From positions 1,100,001 through 1,164,000 of the forward strand of contig JAUPFP010000038.1 of the NCBI GenBank assembly GCA_036925085.1: DNA of 64,000 bases. The letters run 5' to 3'. Below are positions 53,709-64,000 of this stretch, one piece after another; within the stretch, counting starts at the first letter, position 1; each line of letters begins with the position of its first letter. Origin of the DNA: Brachycybe producta (taxonomy: Eukaryota; Arthropoda; Diplopoda; Playtdesmida; Andrognathidae). The notes beneath the pieces were generated by a model that saw only the letters and a list, made by a program, of their open reading frames with translations, made no database searches and was not told where the DNA came from. A program made the translations under genes and the position numbers.

Positions 53709-54543
53709 TTATAAAAATGAAAGGCTGACTAATAACTTGAATAAAATAAGAAAAAAAATATCTTAATTAATTTTCTTTGGCTAAAAATTATAAACGGCAT
53801 AATAATAATAATAAACAATTCTTTAATGATGATTGTGAAAATTTCAAATCTTATATAATCAATTATTCTCAGTCTATTTATATAGCTGTATTGTCTGCTT
53901 AATTTGTTCTGTAATAATAATAATAATCATCATCAATTGGTTAGTCTTAACTGTATCGAATTGAAAAGATCGATCTTTTTTTCTTCCAACTTCCATTGTT
54001 TTTCTCTCTTCATTTGCCACACACAAAAGTAAACTGATTCACGTGACGATGACGATTACTAACATTATGTTGCTATGGCAACTCAGTTCGCATCAAACAA
54101 TCGATTACTTTTTTTTTATACAAGTTTGACGTTCTTCTTTTCTTCATATTGGTAAAATGTTGCTTGGAGTTCACTATTGCTAGATTATCGGCATAATTTC
54201 ATAAATTTATCGTGATAAAAGTAAATAAAAGTATGGGAACGCAATCTGTATGTTTAGCACGTAACAATAAGGCTAAACAAGATCTCACATACTGCCTTAT
54301 ATAAGTTCACAACAATTATACCAATTAATAATTGCAATAACTGTGTTCTTAAACGATGATAATATAAATTAAATGGTCCAACATTCCTAAATTCTAATGC
54401 CGCGTTTATAGCTTGCATCTTCCCTGCTCTCTTATGTGTAATTTGAAAACAACTTTGGGAGAACTAGTTCGTAAAATGTCGACTATAAACTCAGCATAAT
54501 TGTTAGCGAAAGTTCTGCAGCTTTAGCGTACTATTAGAATTTA
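53709..54543. other. AT-rich intergenic, no gene
   Basis: AATAATAAT simple repeats at 53800 and 53910; nothing recognised. Confidence 0.4.
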
Positions 54544-54808
54544 GGCTCGTATTCTTAACTAGTGGGGTAACCCGTCATAAATGACGGGAGCAAAATTCAC
54601 AGGCAATTGTGCGCATGCGCGACGTTTTTTCCTTTTTTTACTTCTTTCACTTTAATTTCAGTCACCCCCTCCCACTTTTCTCTCTCTCTCCCTCCCCCCT
54701 TCTACACTTTCCAAAGGAAGAGTTCAACATATAGTTGACCTTGAGAAAAAAAAGGTTTATTTATTCAAATTTATATAAATTCCGACTTGCTTCAATGGTT
54801 TTGTTACT

Positions 54809-54854
<46 letters not shown>

Positions 54855-54984
54855 CTGGGATATTATATATATAATGATTGCTAAGTCAAAGGTAGAGCTA
54901 AACTCATAAACTTTTCATGTAAAAGTTGATGACTGATGAGTTTAGCACTAGCTTGGGGACTTGGAAATCATTAAGAATATAGCC
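54544..54984. mobile_element. GGCTCGTATTCTTAATG fold-back interrupted by a Helitron-like element
   Basis: The left arm GGCTCGTATTCTTAA (54544-54558) resumes at 54875 with TGATTGCTAAGTCAAAGG. The right arm ends AAATCATTAAGAATATAGCC at 54984, whose inverse gives the uninterrupted TTCTTAATGATT. The repeat therefore shows its own empty site for the element between 54558 and 54875. Confidence 0.7.
54559..54874 (-). mobile_element. Helitron-like non-autonomous element with defined insertion site
   Basis: On the minus strand the element runs from TTATATATATAATATCCCAGGTCTG to ...CCCGTCATTTATGACGGG-TTACCCCACTAG. The 8-bp-stem hairpin ends 12 bases before the terminal CTAG, and the flank is A^T without target duplication, as the interrupted host repeat shows. 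Hairpin, CTRR end and A^T insertion are Helitron hallmarks. The 5' end lacks the usual TC, so this may be a variant class. Contains (CA)n at 54811-54851 and a pyrimidine-rich tract. No Rep/helicase. Confidence 0.7.
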
Positions 54985-54988
54985 TTCA

Positions 54989-55290
54989 GGGTCGTATTCT
55001 TAGCTCAAACCTAAACGCAAAACTCTTTATGTGACATTTCCTATCAATATTTTATTAGTTTAGCTTTAGCTTTGAGTCTCACACTGAACACGACCCTTAG
55101 GAATGTGCCCATAGATAATAAACACGGAGAGGATATTTCCTTTTTTTTTCAGAGCTTTGGATCGTATCTTTAATGATTTTTAAGTCAAAGGTAGTGCTAA
55201 ACTCATCAACTTTTACATACAAAAAAATCCTATCAAAACGTTAATGTTTTTAGCACTAGCTTTCATCCCTTTTATAGCTAAGAATTTGAA
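54989..55290. repeat. Two further GTCGTATTCTTA-type fold-backs in tandem
   Basis: GGGTCGTATTCTTAGC...GAACACGACCC spans 54989-55099. A second unit, from GGATCGTATCTTTAATGATT to CTATAGCTAAGAATTTG-type sequence, occupies about 55155-55290. Both share the AGTCAAAGGTAGTGCTAAAC core. Confidence 0.5.
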
Positions 55291-58200
55291 TTTAGAAATG
55301 TGACCAATGAAAAAAGCTTCAAGGTTGATGAAGGTCACTTTTTTAAGTTCTTTTTTTAACATTGGACACACTACTAATTTAAGCATTTCATAACTTCCGA
55401 GGTTTTTTTTTTCAAAGATAGAATTTCTAGCTAATGAAATTGAAAATTAAGGTCGTTCAAAATGGAATTAATGTTTAAATGGAATAAATGAGAGGATGAG
55501 GAAAAGGAGGAGAAAACAACCAAAGGAAACACGGTTTGAAAACGCCAATTGATAAAACCAGAACTCCCGATTCCAATAAACAACAACAACAACAATTGCT
55601 TGTTCACCCTCCCTCCCCCTTAAACTCCCTCCCTCGATTTTGGCCCTTACGCTACACTAAACATGTCAACCCTTTCATTACAACAGTTTTTCGTTTGAAA
55701 AACGCAAACAAAAAGCAAATGGGGCTTTGCTTCTGATTGTTTACAATTTTAAAATTTTAAGAAAATCTTTACACATTGGTTTTTATAAACAACACATAAT
55801 TTATAAGATGCAAAAATAAAGACTCCTTTTTCTCACTCTCTGGAACGAAAACTTACAAGAACCAGTTGTTTGTTGGTTGGTTGGTGTCACTGAATTTTCA
55901 ATATGTAGGCCTACGATGAAATCCAACGATGATTAATCCAACAAGAAACGACCGAATCATAATAACTTTTTTTGGCACAAGTTTTTCTTCTTCTTTTTCT
56001 GTTCGTGTGTTTATTAAAACACTATTTTGTTAGTCTGAAATAAAGGAAAAAAAATAAGACGAGATAAATATAAAAATAGATAATTAACGTTGATTACAAA
56101 CCACACCCCTCTTCATCATAAACATAATCAGAATTTTTTTTAATAAAAAAGAGAAACCAATAAATTTATGAGAATACATAATAGGGGAAACACAAGCTGA
56201 GGCAATCAGTCAGCAATCTCATCATCAGTTTAAGTAACGACCCGTCCACTCACTGGCTGTTGTGATTCAAAATAATTTTAACTGCTGTTAAGATGGTTTT
56301 AGAAACGGTGGCGCTGATCAAGCGCCAAATTGAACAAACGCCAAACTGAATAAGCGCCAAATGGAACAAACGCCAAACTGAATAACCGCCAAAATGTGAT
56401 AAACACATTGTTAGGTTAGGTTAGGTTTGGTTAGGATGTTCTGTTTGTAAATCTGCACAGAAATAGAAAATATGTATGGCACTGGGAATAAAGGGTTATT
56501 TTTATCACGATGAATCTTTCATTTATAGAGAAAAAAATTCAAATTTCAAACTTGACATAAAAAAAAGCTTATTTTGAAAGATATCAACATGAAAATACCC
56601 TTATGTGTCAATTACCCTTCTAGTTTCTAAATAACATTTAAGTGTCAACTGTCATCACAGTTTGCGAGTCACCTTTTTTGATATTTACTCTTTAAAACCA
56701 ACGTAATATCACAAATTCAGTTATTGAAATCTAAAATTCTGTTAATAAATAAAAGAAAATTCGTAAAAAAAAATGTCATTCTTAATTGGATTTTACTTGC
56801 TTAAATTGATTTCACTTAAAAAAAAACAATATCACATGATTTTATATATTATGAATGACACTATCATGTTATCAGTTTTATTTTTAAGTCAGGAGACGTA
56901 TTTCACCCAATGATTGATAGTTGATTTAACAATTTTGAATATTGACTTAATTGATTTAGATATGTTTGTAATAATTATCTTATTATCCTTATCCCAACTG
57001 TTACGGAATCTGGGTTTCCACCTTTTCCTTAGATATTTGTCAGTTGTGTGAAACTAGGAAATCACTTTTGAGACAAACAACCCGATTACATCTTTAAAAA
57101 AAATTAATTTGAAGGTCACAAATGCATAATTTATTATAGGTAGACCCTAATATCGTCAACTAATTTTCGACTTTTAAGTTGATTGAATTTGGCTGTTGTT
57201 AAATGAACCAATTGAATATTCTGGTTATACAATTGAGTGGATTCAATAATATGGTGTGGGTGACATTTTCATTTCTATTTTTTTTTCCTTAAGGATAATA
57301 AGTCAAAACAAAAAGGGGGGGGGGAGGGGCAACACTTTACAAAATTGAACGGTCCGTCGTCTCTTTTCAGTTTTTTTTTTTGTGTCTTGCTTTTTCCCTT
57401 CACAAAACGAACGAATTTACTGAAAGAAGAGAGGACCCCTTTGAGAATTTGTTTGCTGCTTAATCATCGTTTCCTAAAATGGCATCATCCCTCCCACTCT
57501 TATTATAGAGGGCGTCGTTTCTCTTCCGGATATTTGATCTTATATAAAAACCATAAACATGTTTAAATATCATGTTTGTAATAAACACATTTTTTTTTTC
57601 ATCATCCCCCCCTTCTTCTCTTTATCCACCTCCTCCTCCATTTTATATTTCTGATTGAAAAAAGTGCTGACTATACACAACATGAGAAGAGAGATGCGGA
57701 AAAATCTAAATTTGGAACCGAGCTAAAGAAACACAAGGGAACAACAAAAGCCTCTCTCTCTCTCTCTTTTTCCTTTTTTTCAACCCAGCAGCTTGAATTT
57801 TAGTTTTTTTATTTTCCAGGCCGAGGAGAATTTTTTTCCAGGTCTTGAATTTTCTCTTAACTACAAAATGATTGCTCCATACTACACTCCCCTTTAAAAA
57901 CTGACTGTATATGTACTCATTGCATAAACAACAACATTTTGAAGAATGTCTATCTTTTTTTTTTCTGCTTCTGTTACTTTTCTTAAACAGATGTTCGTTT
58001 CCTTTCCTTTTAATTTAAGTCTTGTTGCCTTTTTTTTTTACTGATGATGAAGCTAAAGAAGAGTTGCCAAAATGCTGGCAAAAACCAACTTAAAGCATCA
58101 TCACAACTGACAAAACAGTACTGAGACTCAGAAGCCCCATTTATCCCTTTCGGTTCTTTTCCCCTAAGTTCTTGTGGGATGTTTTTTTGTTGATTCAGGA

Positions 58201-59094
58201 GCCTCTTTTTCTCTTCTTCCGTCTATTTGGGGGTCCAGTAGTCATGTTCTTTCTCATATGTCCGGAAATATTTATCATCCAGTGTAAAACCGTATATCGT
58301 TCTTCATTCGATTGACCATTGGACATCGCTGTTCTTGCGTCACACAAATTACTACTTGTAACTGATATTCTTTGTTTCGATTATTTACAAAACTATCAAA
58401 TGGCTTATATATATTATTTGGTGCAGTATCATTTTAGAGAAAATACTGATAATGAAAATGGAATTGGTGTCTGAAAAAGATGTAAAAAGAGAAGAACGAA
58501 AATAGAATACATTATTATAATGTATATCATCATCATCATCATCAGTGATGGAGAAAGGAAAGAAAAAAAGTGTGCCTTTACACTCCCAGTACCTTAAAAC
58601 AATGGAATTTCACCAATTATCTCTAATGACTTGACGACACTATCATCAAAACACATTAATTTCACCACGGAAGAGGAGAGAAAAGTGTCTCCAATAGACA
58701 TTTTTGTTGTCCAATGGCTTAATTCTAGTTTGTAACTTTTATAATGGCTCTCTCTCACTCTCTCTCTGAAAAAAACATATTAAGAACTTTTTTTTAGTAG
58801 TGTTTTAGTTTGACATGTGTTTTATATTAAAAGTTCAAGGACTATTTTGTCCTCTTCCTTAATATCTTAAATTATACTGAAGATATTAAAGTGTTTTCAG
58901 TTGTTGTTTTTTTTTACAAATCTACCATAATACATCATCATCATGTGTGTTGTGTGATTCTGGGACCCTTAATTGATTTTAAAGGGGGAATGGAAAAGGG
59001 CTCTGAGTGTGTGCCTTTAAGAGGGCCGCAGATTGGAGTATCTTCTTTAAATTCGGCCCTTGTTCTCATCTTTGCTTCTTCTAAAATTCCACTG
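55291..59094. other. AT-rich intergenic and REEP 5' flank
   Basis: Apart from the array at 56307-56392 and a fragment of the 6015-6390 MITE family at 56565-56640, only simple repeats are seen, including (ATC)n at 58527-58544. A REEP promoter or non-coding first exon probably lies here but cannot be located. Confidence 0.4.
56307..56392. repeat. Short GCCAAA array with the same leader
   Basis: Starts GGTGGCGCTGATCAAGCGCC exactly as at 18451, then five 16-bp half-units ending ACCGCCAAAATG. Next to it is a GTTAGGTTAGGTTAGG run (56411-56430). Confidence 0.7.
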
Positions 59095-62000
59095 ATGGCT
59101 GCCTATTTTTACGGTCTTTTCAGACTCTTGTTCGGAACACTTTATCCTGCTTATGCCTCCTACAAAGCTGTCAAGACTAAAAACGTCAAAGAATACGTAA
59201 GTAAACGTCAAAAGAATGAATTTCATTTTTATATACATAATGTGGTTTAAAAAAAGGAGGATTTTAAAAAAACAACGTCGAGAGAACGCGTTTTTTTGAA
59301 ACCAAATTATGAAAAAGAAGTTAACAAAATGCATATTTTATTTTAAGATGTTTTCTGAACAGCTGATTTTTGAACTCTGGTTATTTCTGCGTTTCAGAAG
59401 AGCAACACTAAGGAAAGACAATCAAAGTGTGTTAGAAACTAGAACGGTATTTGGATCACTCCATGACATTTTCATGTTGATATGATCTTTCAAAATAAGC
59501 TATTTTCTAAACAAAACAAAAAAAGAATCGTTTTCTTAAAGTTATGTCATTTTCAAACTCACTTAAAAGTGTTGAATTCTTAATGATTGTTTAAGTTAAA
59601 AGCAGTGGCTGAACTCAACTTTTGATAGGAGAGGCGTCATCATGTAAAAACGTTGATGAGCTTAGCACCACCTTTGACTTTAACACTCATTTAAGAAAAC
59701 AACCTCAAAAGCTTATTTTTGAAGGTGATTTTCTCAGCTACTCTTCTAGTTTCTAAAACACTTTCAAGTTTCTTCTTCGTTTTGCACCTGAAGAAATAAG
59801 AACAAAATCAAATTCGAGAGGCGTCTGTCTCTACACTTTAAAAAAAATTTTCATTTTTTAATGTTTTCGAAACAGTATTTGACCTTTTCTTCTTGGTTAA
59901 AAATATCGTGAAAATACAATATTCATCTTCGTTTTTTATTTCTACTTATAATAAATAAATCTTATAATTAGGCCTACTTTAATAAATGTTTATGAGGTGG
60001 TTTTTTTTTCCTCTGTACCATAATAAACCTTTTTCTTGTGTTTTTCTGTGTTCTTCAGTTAAAACATACAACTTTTTTGACCCCATATTTTTCCACCCCC
60101 CCCCCCCCTTTCCCTTTATGTCTATCGAGATAAAATAACATTAATTAAAGATAAAAGAAAAACCAGTTCCCATTTTAGTGTTATGTCTAATGGGTAAATG
60201 GGGGGGGGGGGCACGTATAATAATGATTGAGGAAACACCTTTTATTTAGTACAAACAACCCTTTGGTTTTTGTCTTCTTTTTTTTAAAAATCGTGTCTAA
60301 TCTTTCATTTTTTTTTTCTCTCTCTCTTCTGATTCCGTGATGAACAAGGAACGATCATTACTCATTTTTAAACCCATTCAAACTAGGAGTACTAACAACA
60401 CACACACATCCTAAAAATGGATGGATACTTATTTATATGTAAATAAACAATAGGTGTGTCATAAAAAGACGAAGATGAAAAAAAAATGTTGTACATATTA
60501 TTTTCCAATGTCAATTTTAATTTTGAACTGCGTGTGTGATTTACATAAAATATGGAGGGAGTGAAGAAAGGACACGTGTCGATACGTGAACCACCTTTTT
60601 TCATTTCATGATCATCATTGAAATTACGGTCAAAAAAAGGTCAATGTTTTTTTTATTTTCTCCATTTAGTATTATTTATCAACTCATAATGAAGAATGAA
60701 TATGACGGAAAAAGGTTGTGCTTTTTGCGATTAAAAACACAGCTGTGTTTAGAGGCTAGCGGTCTCTTCTATAGTTTTCTCCTAGATTTTAGCCTCTAAA
60801 CAAGGCTTTTTATTATTGAAAAAAAAAATAATGGAAGTATCTGGGAAAGGAGGGATGAGTAGGAGAACCGGGCTTGGCTCTCTTTCTCTCTGAACCTATT
60901 TCAACCTGAATGACCACCATCATCATCATCAGTGCATAAAGAGTAGAAATAACAACAGGACGGCACCATGCTTAGTTACATCCAATACAACAATAGAAAA
61001 TGAGTCAATGGATGAATAAGGGGAGAACTAGCTTATTTCATGCATCGTATATTTATTTATATGAGACATTCTTATTAATTCGTGCAATGTGTGTGTGTGA
61101 TAAACATCGTAGGTTATGAAATAAAAGTTATAAAGAAAACACATTGGATTATGGAACACACAAATCATAAAAGAAAAAATTCAAACAAAAGAAAGATTGA
61201 AAAAGCTAAGAAAGACTGCGAGAAAATGTGTCGGCCATTAGAAGGTTGTATCATGGAGAGAAATCGCGATATTCATTGGTTGTTCAATATTCATGATGGC
61301 CGCCGCAATGTAAAACTCCACCTAGTCGGCCATCATGCCTCATTTAAAATGCAAATACTTCGACCAATCGTAGAAGACTAGCTTTTCAACTCCACCTTTT
61401 TTGTAATGGCCGCTTCAAAATAGAAAAATCACCAGTTTTTCTTAAGTTTTAAATCTACCGCATAAACGCCATCTATTGAGCATTACACGAATCATTCTGC
61501 AATTATTTTTTATTTCGAATAATACAAACGGAGTCAAAAGTTATGTTGCTGTCATTTCAGGTGAAATGGATGATGTACTGGATTGTTTTTGCCTTTTTCA
61601 CTTGTGCTGAAACAGTTACTGACATTCTTTTCTCTTTTTGGTAAACGAAAATTTGGAGAGACATTTTTTTTAAAAAATCATATTAATAATTTTTTTTTAA
61701 ATTTATTAGGTTTCCATTTTATTACGAAATCAAAATTATCCTTGTGATATGGTTACTGTCTCCAGTCACCAAAGGATCCAGTATTCTGTATCGAAAGTTT
61801 GTCCATCCCGAACTTACAAAACGAGAAGAGGAGATCGACAACTACATTTCGAGAGCCAGAGAACAAGGCTACAACACGGTTCTTCAGATCGGAGTCGGAG
61901 GTTTCAATTTTGCTCGAGAACTATTAGTCCAGGCAGCACTCAAGGTTATGACACTGACATATATTTTGCGGCACTTTCGATGGACAATTTTATTTATAAC

Positions 62001-62480
62001 GGCTCTTGGATTTTTTTAGGGCCATGGAGGAATTGTCGAGCAGCTGAAACGCAGCTACAGCCTCAACGACCTGTCCTCTGAAACGGACGGTCCGTTACGA
62101 ATGTCTCCACGCAGAGAGACGATAACGGCAACCGGTGAAGTGAACTCGAATGAAATGATGGACTGCGATGAACCTCCCAAGTGTCTGAAGGCAACACGAT
62201 CATACGACGACAGCGAAACAGAAACAGTAGAGGGACCCACTGTCAGGTAATTCATCGTTAAAGATTTTGTTCCAATATTTGTGTTAACACTTAAGTTTTA
62301 ACCCTCTTTTTCGTTTTTCACAGTTCTGGGTACAGTAGTGCAGTGGATACCGGAAGTGGTGGAGATAATGTTGCCTCGTCTTCAGGTAGAATCGTTCGGC
62401 AACGGAACACAAAGAATTCCACAAAGACGTCGTCGTCCTCACGAAAGTCAACTCAATCTAACTCGGAGGTTACGATCTAA
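59095..62480 (+). CDS. REEP: REEP1-4-type ER-shaping protein (TB2/DP1/HVA22 family), five exons
   Basis: Seen: exons 59095-59196, 61561-61640, 61710-61944, 62020-62246 and 62324-62480, all with GT/AG borders, give 801 nt (266 aa plus TAA). The protein starts [20 protein letters not shown]. It continues with [17 protein letters not shown], two hydrophobic hairpin segments within about residues 10-80, [29 protein letters not shown], then a charged helix (about 95-130) and a Ser-rich tail. Family knowledge: REEP1-4 proteins insert hairpins into the ER membrane, bend tubules and link ER to microtubules through the C-terminal part. The early start and absence of an N-terminal extension fit REEP1-4 rather than REEP5/6. 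The frame is open upstream of the ATG with no stop until before 58891, so an upstream start or a non-coding first exon is possible, but alignment to the family favours 59095. The Lys/Ser/Thr-rich tail after residue 150 is divergent. Confidence 0.93.
59350..59830. mobile_element. Fold-back MITE copy in REEP intron 1, interrupted by a second fold-back
   Basis: The left arm (GCTGATTTTTGAACTCTGG, TTAGAAACTAGAACGG) is at 59358-59450. The right arm (CTCTTCTAGTTTCTAAAACA, then TCAAATTCGAGAGGCG) is at 59739-59825. The middle, 59575-59700, carries the separate 'CTTAATGATTgTTtAAGT...GTTGATGAGCTTAGCACC' fold-back, so it appears to be a nested insertion. Confidence 0.5.
60748..60802. repeat. Short inverted repeat, GTTTAGAGGCTAG
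   Basis: TGTTTAGAGGCTAGCGG and TTTTAGCCTCTAAACA are mutually inverse in REEP intron 1. It matches the inner palindrome of the MITE at 53396-53708. Confidence 0.5.
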
Positions 62481-62690
62481 GTTGTTCTATTATCTTAACG
62501 AGAACTCGAGTTTATTTTCTGATCAAGAACGTACACACTTCTTGTTCTATTTTATGTAAATATATACAACAGGAGAGTATTTATGCAACTTTGCCGAGAA
62601 GCTCGAAACGAACGACTCGCAAGAAGATCAACTCCGAAAACGCCTGAAAACTCACCTTTTTAATTTCGAAAAGGAAAAGAAGAACGAGGA

Positions 62691-62721
<31 letters not shown>

Positions 62722-62786
62722 GCTCATCAAAGTCCGTATCAAAAAAGACGATTCGATTATGGTTCTGTTTTGTTTTTTAAATTTCG

Positions 62787-62792
62787 AATAAA
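62787..62792 (+). terminator. Proximal poly(A) signal candidate for REEP
   Basis: AATAAA about 307 bases after the REEP stop codon, followed by T-rich sequence. It would give a short 3' UTR that contains the (GA)n run at 62693-62716. Confidence 0.45.
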
Positions 62793-63202
62793 TTTCAATT
62801 TGCGATTTTCTTTTTTAGATTTTTTCAGAGGGAAAAAAAAAACATTTTTCTTTTTGTTTTATTTATGCTAATTAGTCAGTTATTTTTCTATTTTCTGGTT
62901 CTTTTGCTTTTTCAGCTTTCATTATTATTAAGATGAGAATTCTGGTAAACGCAACAAAATATCATTTTTATTATGATTTCAATTACTACTCGTTTTTTTT
63001 TAAGTGTAAATTACAAAAAAAAAATATGGTTTAGTTTATAATATATACATGTAAATTGCAATTAAGAATTCCGTCCAAGATAACTTAGTGAGTTACGCAA
63101 ATTTACAGCAGGTTTTCTTTCTTCAGTTAGGTTTTTTTATTCTGTTGGGTCGAAAATGTTTTTGTTTTTCCAATTGTATTTTTAAAAGTTCAATTTTTTG
63201 TA

Positions 63203-63208
63203 AATAAA
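63203..63208 (+). terminator. Distal poly(A) signal candidate for REEP
   Basis: AATAAA followed by an A run and, about 35 bases later, a T/G-rich stretch (CTTTTGTTTTATTT) resembling a downstream element. It could end a longer REEP 3' UTR. Nothing in the sequence decides between this and the site at 62787. Confidence 0.4.
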
Positions 63209-63460
63209 AAAAATGTTCCATGCAAATTAAAAGATTTAAAACTTTTGTTTTATTTAGATTAGGAGCTGCTCCTGCTGCTAGCCTCTAATACCTTGTACAC
63301 ACTTGCGTTAAATTAATTCAAATTAAATGTGTTTAGGTGTGAATTATACGGAATCCAGTTAAGGACATAAATACCAAATAAAAATTGACTTTAATTATTA
63401 ATATTTTAAATTGAAATTTACTAAATCAATATTTTGTCAATAGTTTACATAATTATATTG

Positions 63461-63619
63461 AAGTATTAACTCAATATTTTCAGATTCATTAACTGAATAA
63501 ATTGAATTCGACATATTGTTTGTTTGCCCTTCACAGAGGGCTCTCTGTAGAACACATTTATTATTTAAATGCATTTAAATTATCAGGTGTGTACTAGGTA
63601 TTAGCTAAAAGTGCTGTGG
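63461..63619. repeat. Dispersed 145-bp repeat, copy 2
   Basis: AAGTATTAACTCAATATTTTC to TTATCAGGTGTGTACTAGGT, with a small duplication (AGAGGGCTCTCT) relative to the copy at 19788. Confidence 0.65.
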
Positions 63620-63661
63620 TGTTATTGTACAGGCCTACGTTGCACTGAACGCGCAAAAAAG

Positions 63662-63969
63662 ACTAATACACACTGGGGTACTTTGTGGCGAAACAAATGT
63701 TTTGGGACTGTATCGCGATTTGCGACACAAGTTTCTGGTTACCCATCAGATTGGAAAACACGTATACAAATGATGCGCGCAAACATTTCAAATGTGGACG
63801 TTTTCTGAAACATAAAAAGACATGGTCTCTATGCTTGAAGGATAGAGTGAAACTTGAGTTTAGATGTGGAGACGGAACAATGTTTCAGGACTGCATCGTG
63901 TTTCTCGATACAATTACACAATGTATTGCGACATTGTTTCACCACAAGGTGTCCCGGTGTGTACTAGCC
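63662..63969. mobile_element. Fold-back MITE with CTAATACACACTGGGG ends
   Basis: CTAATACACACTGGGGTACT and TTGTGGCGAAACAAATG at the left are inverse to CATTGTTTCACCACAAGG and TGTCCCGGTGTGTACTAG at the right; more internal words are mirrored (GGACTGTATCG...CGATACAATT). Open frames here are repeat translation. Confidence 0.65.
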
Positions 63970-64000
63970 TAAATAAGGTGAGAAAAAAAAAGAGTACAAT

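Larger units (their letters stand above)
62481..63460 (+). other. REEP 3' UTR and downstream flank
   Basis: (GA)n at 62693-62716 and two AATAAA signals (62787 and 63203). AT-rich, with no other gene. Confidence 0.5.

Noticed and set aside
61082-61381. 99-codon frame in REEP intron 1
   Set aside because: Purine-rich composition, no family match, and it lies inside a well-supported intron.

Overview
This is a piece of an AT-rich animal nuclear genome, probably an invertebrate, though the lineage cannot be fixed from the sequence. Spliced genes with GT/AG introns, Ty3/Gypsy, Tc1/mariner, Helitron-like and LINE sequence, a tRNA-like SINE head, abundant fold-back MITEs and many microsatellites support this. 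There is no operon, CRISPR array or prokaryotic gene. Most of the short open frames are low-complexity or repeat translation.

Two host genes are recognisable. On the minus strand are the first two coding exons of a KDM3/JMJD1-type histone H3K9 demethylase homologue (36868-37035 and 5799-5957). They are separated by an intron of about 30.9 kb that holds most of the left half of the window; the JmjC domain lies beyond the left edge. On the plus strand, 59095-62480 holds a complete five-exon gene for a 266-residue REEP1-4-type ER-shaping protein (TB2/DP1/HVA22 family). The two genes are divergent, about 22 kb apart.

Half of that intergenic space is one intact Ty3/Gypsy-type LTR retrotransposon on the minus strand (38988-50468, 11,481 bp). 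It has two 848-bp LTRs that differ at one base, a 4-bp target duplication (CTTA), full-length gag (564 aa) and a 2,562-aa pol frame. Gag starts inside the 5' LTR. Gag and Pol are joined by a textbook -1 frameshift signal: the heptamer T TTA AAC directly before the gag stop, followed by a predicted H-type pseudoknot. Pol carries protease, RT, RNase H and a complete HHCC plus D,D(35)E integrase, then continues in frame for about 1,050 residues that I cannot assign to any family. This element is the most unusual object in the window. It inserted about 2 kb upstream of KDM3 exon 1, inside an older fold-back repeat.

The rest is a mosaic of non-autonomous elements: TTA-flanked fold-back MITEs (PIF/Harbinger-like), hAT-like MITEs, at least five Helitron-like elements ending in a hairpin plus CTAG at A^T sites, a palindromic Tc1/mariner derivative made of two opposed 3' halves, a LINE tail, and a 16-bp-periodic array found at three loci. 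Nested insertions give precise element boundaries in two cases.
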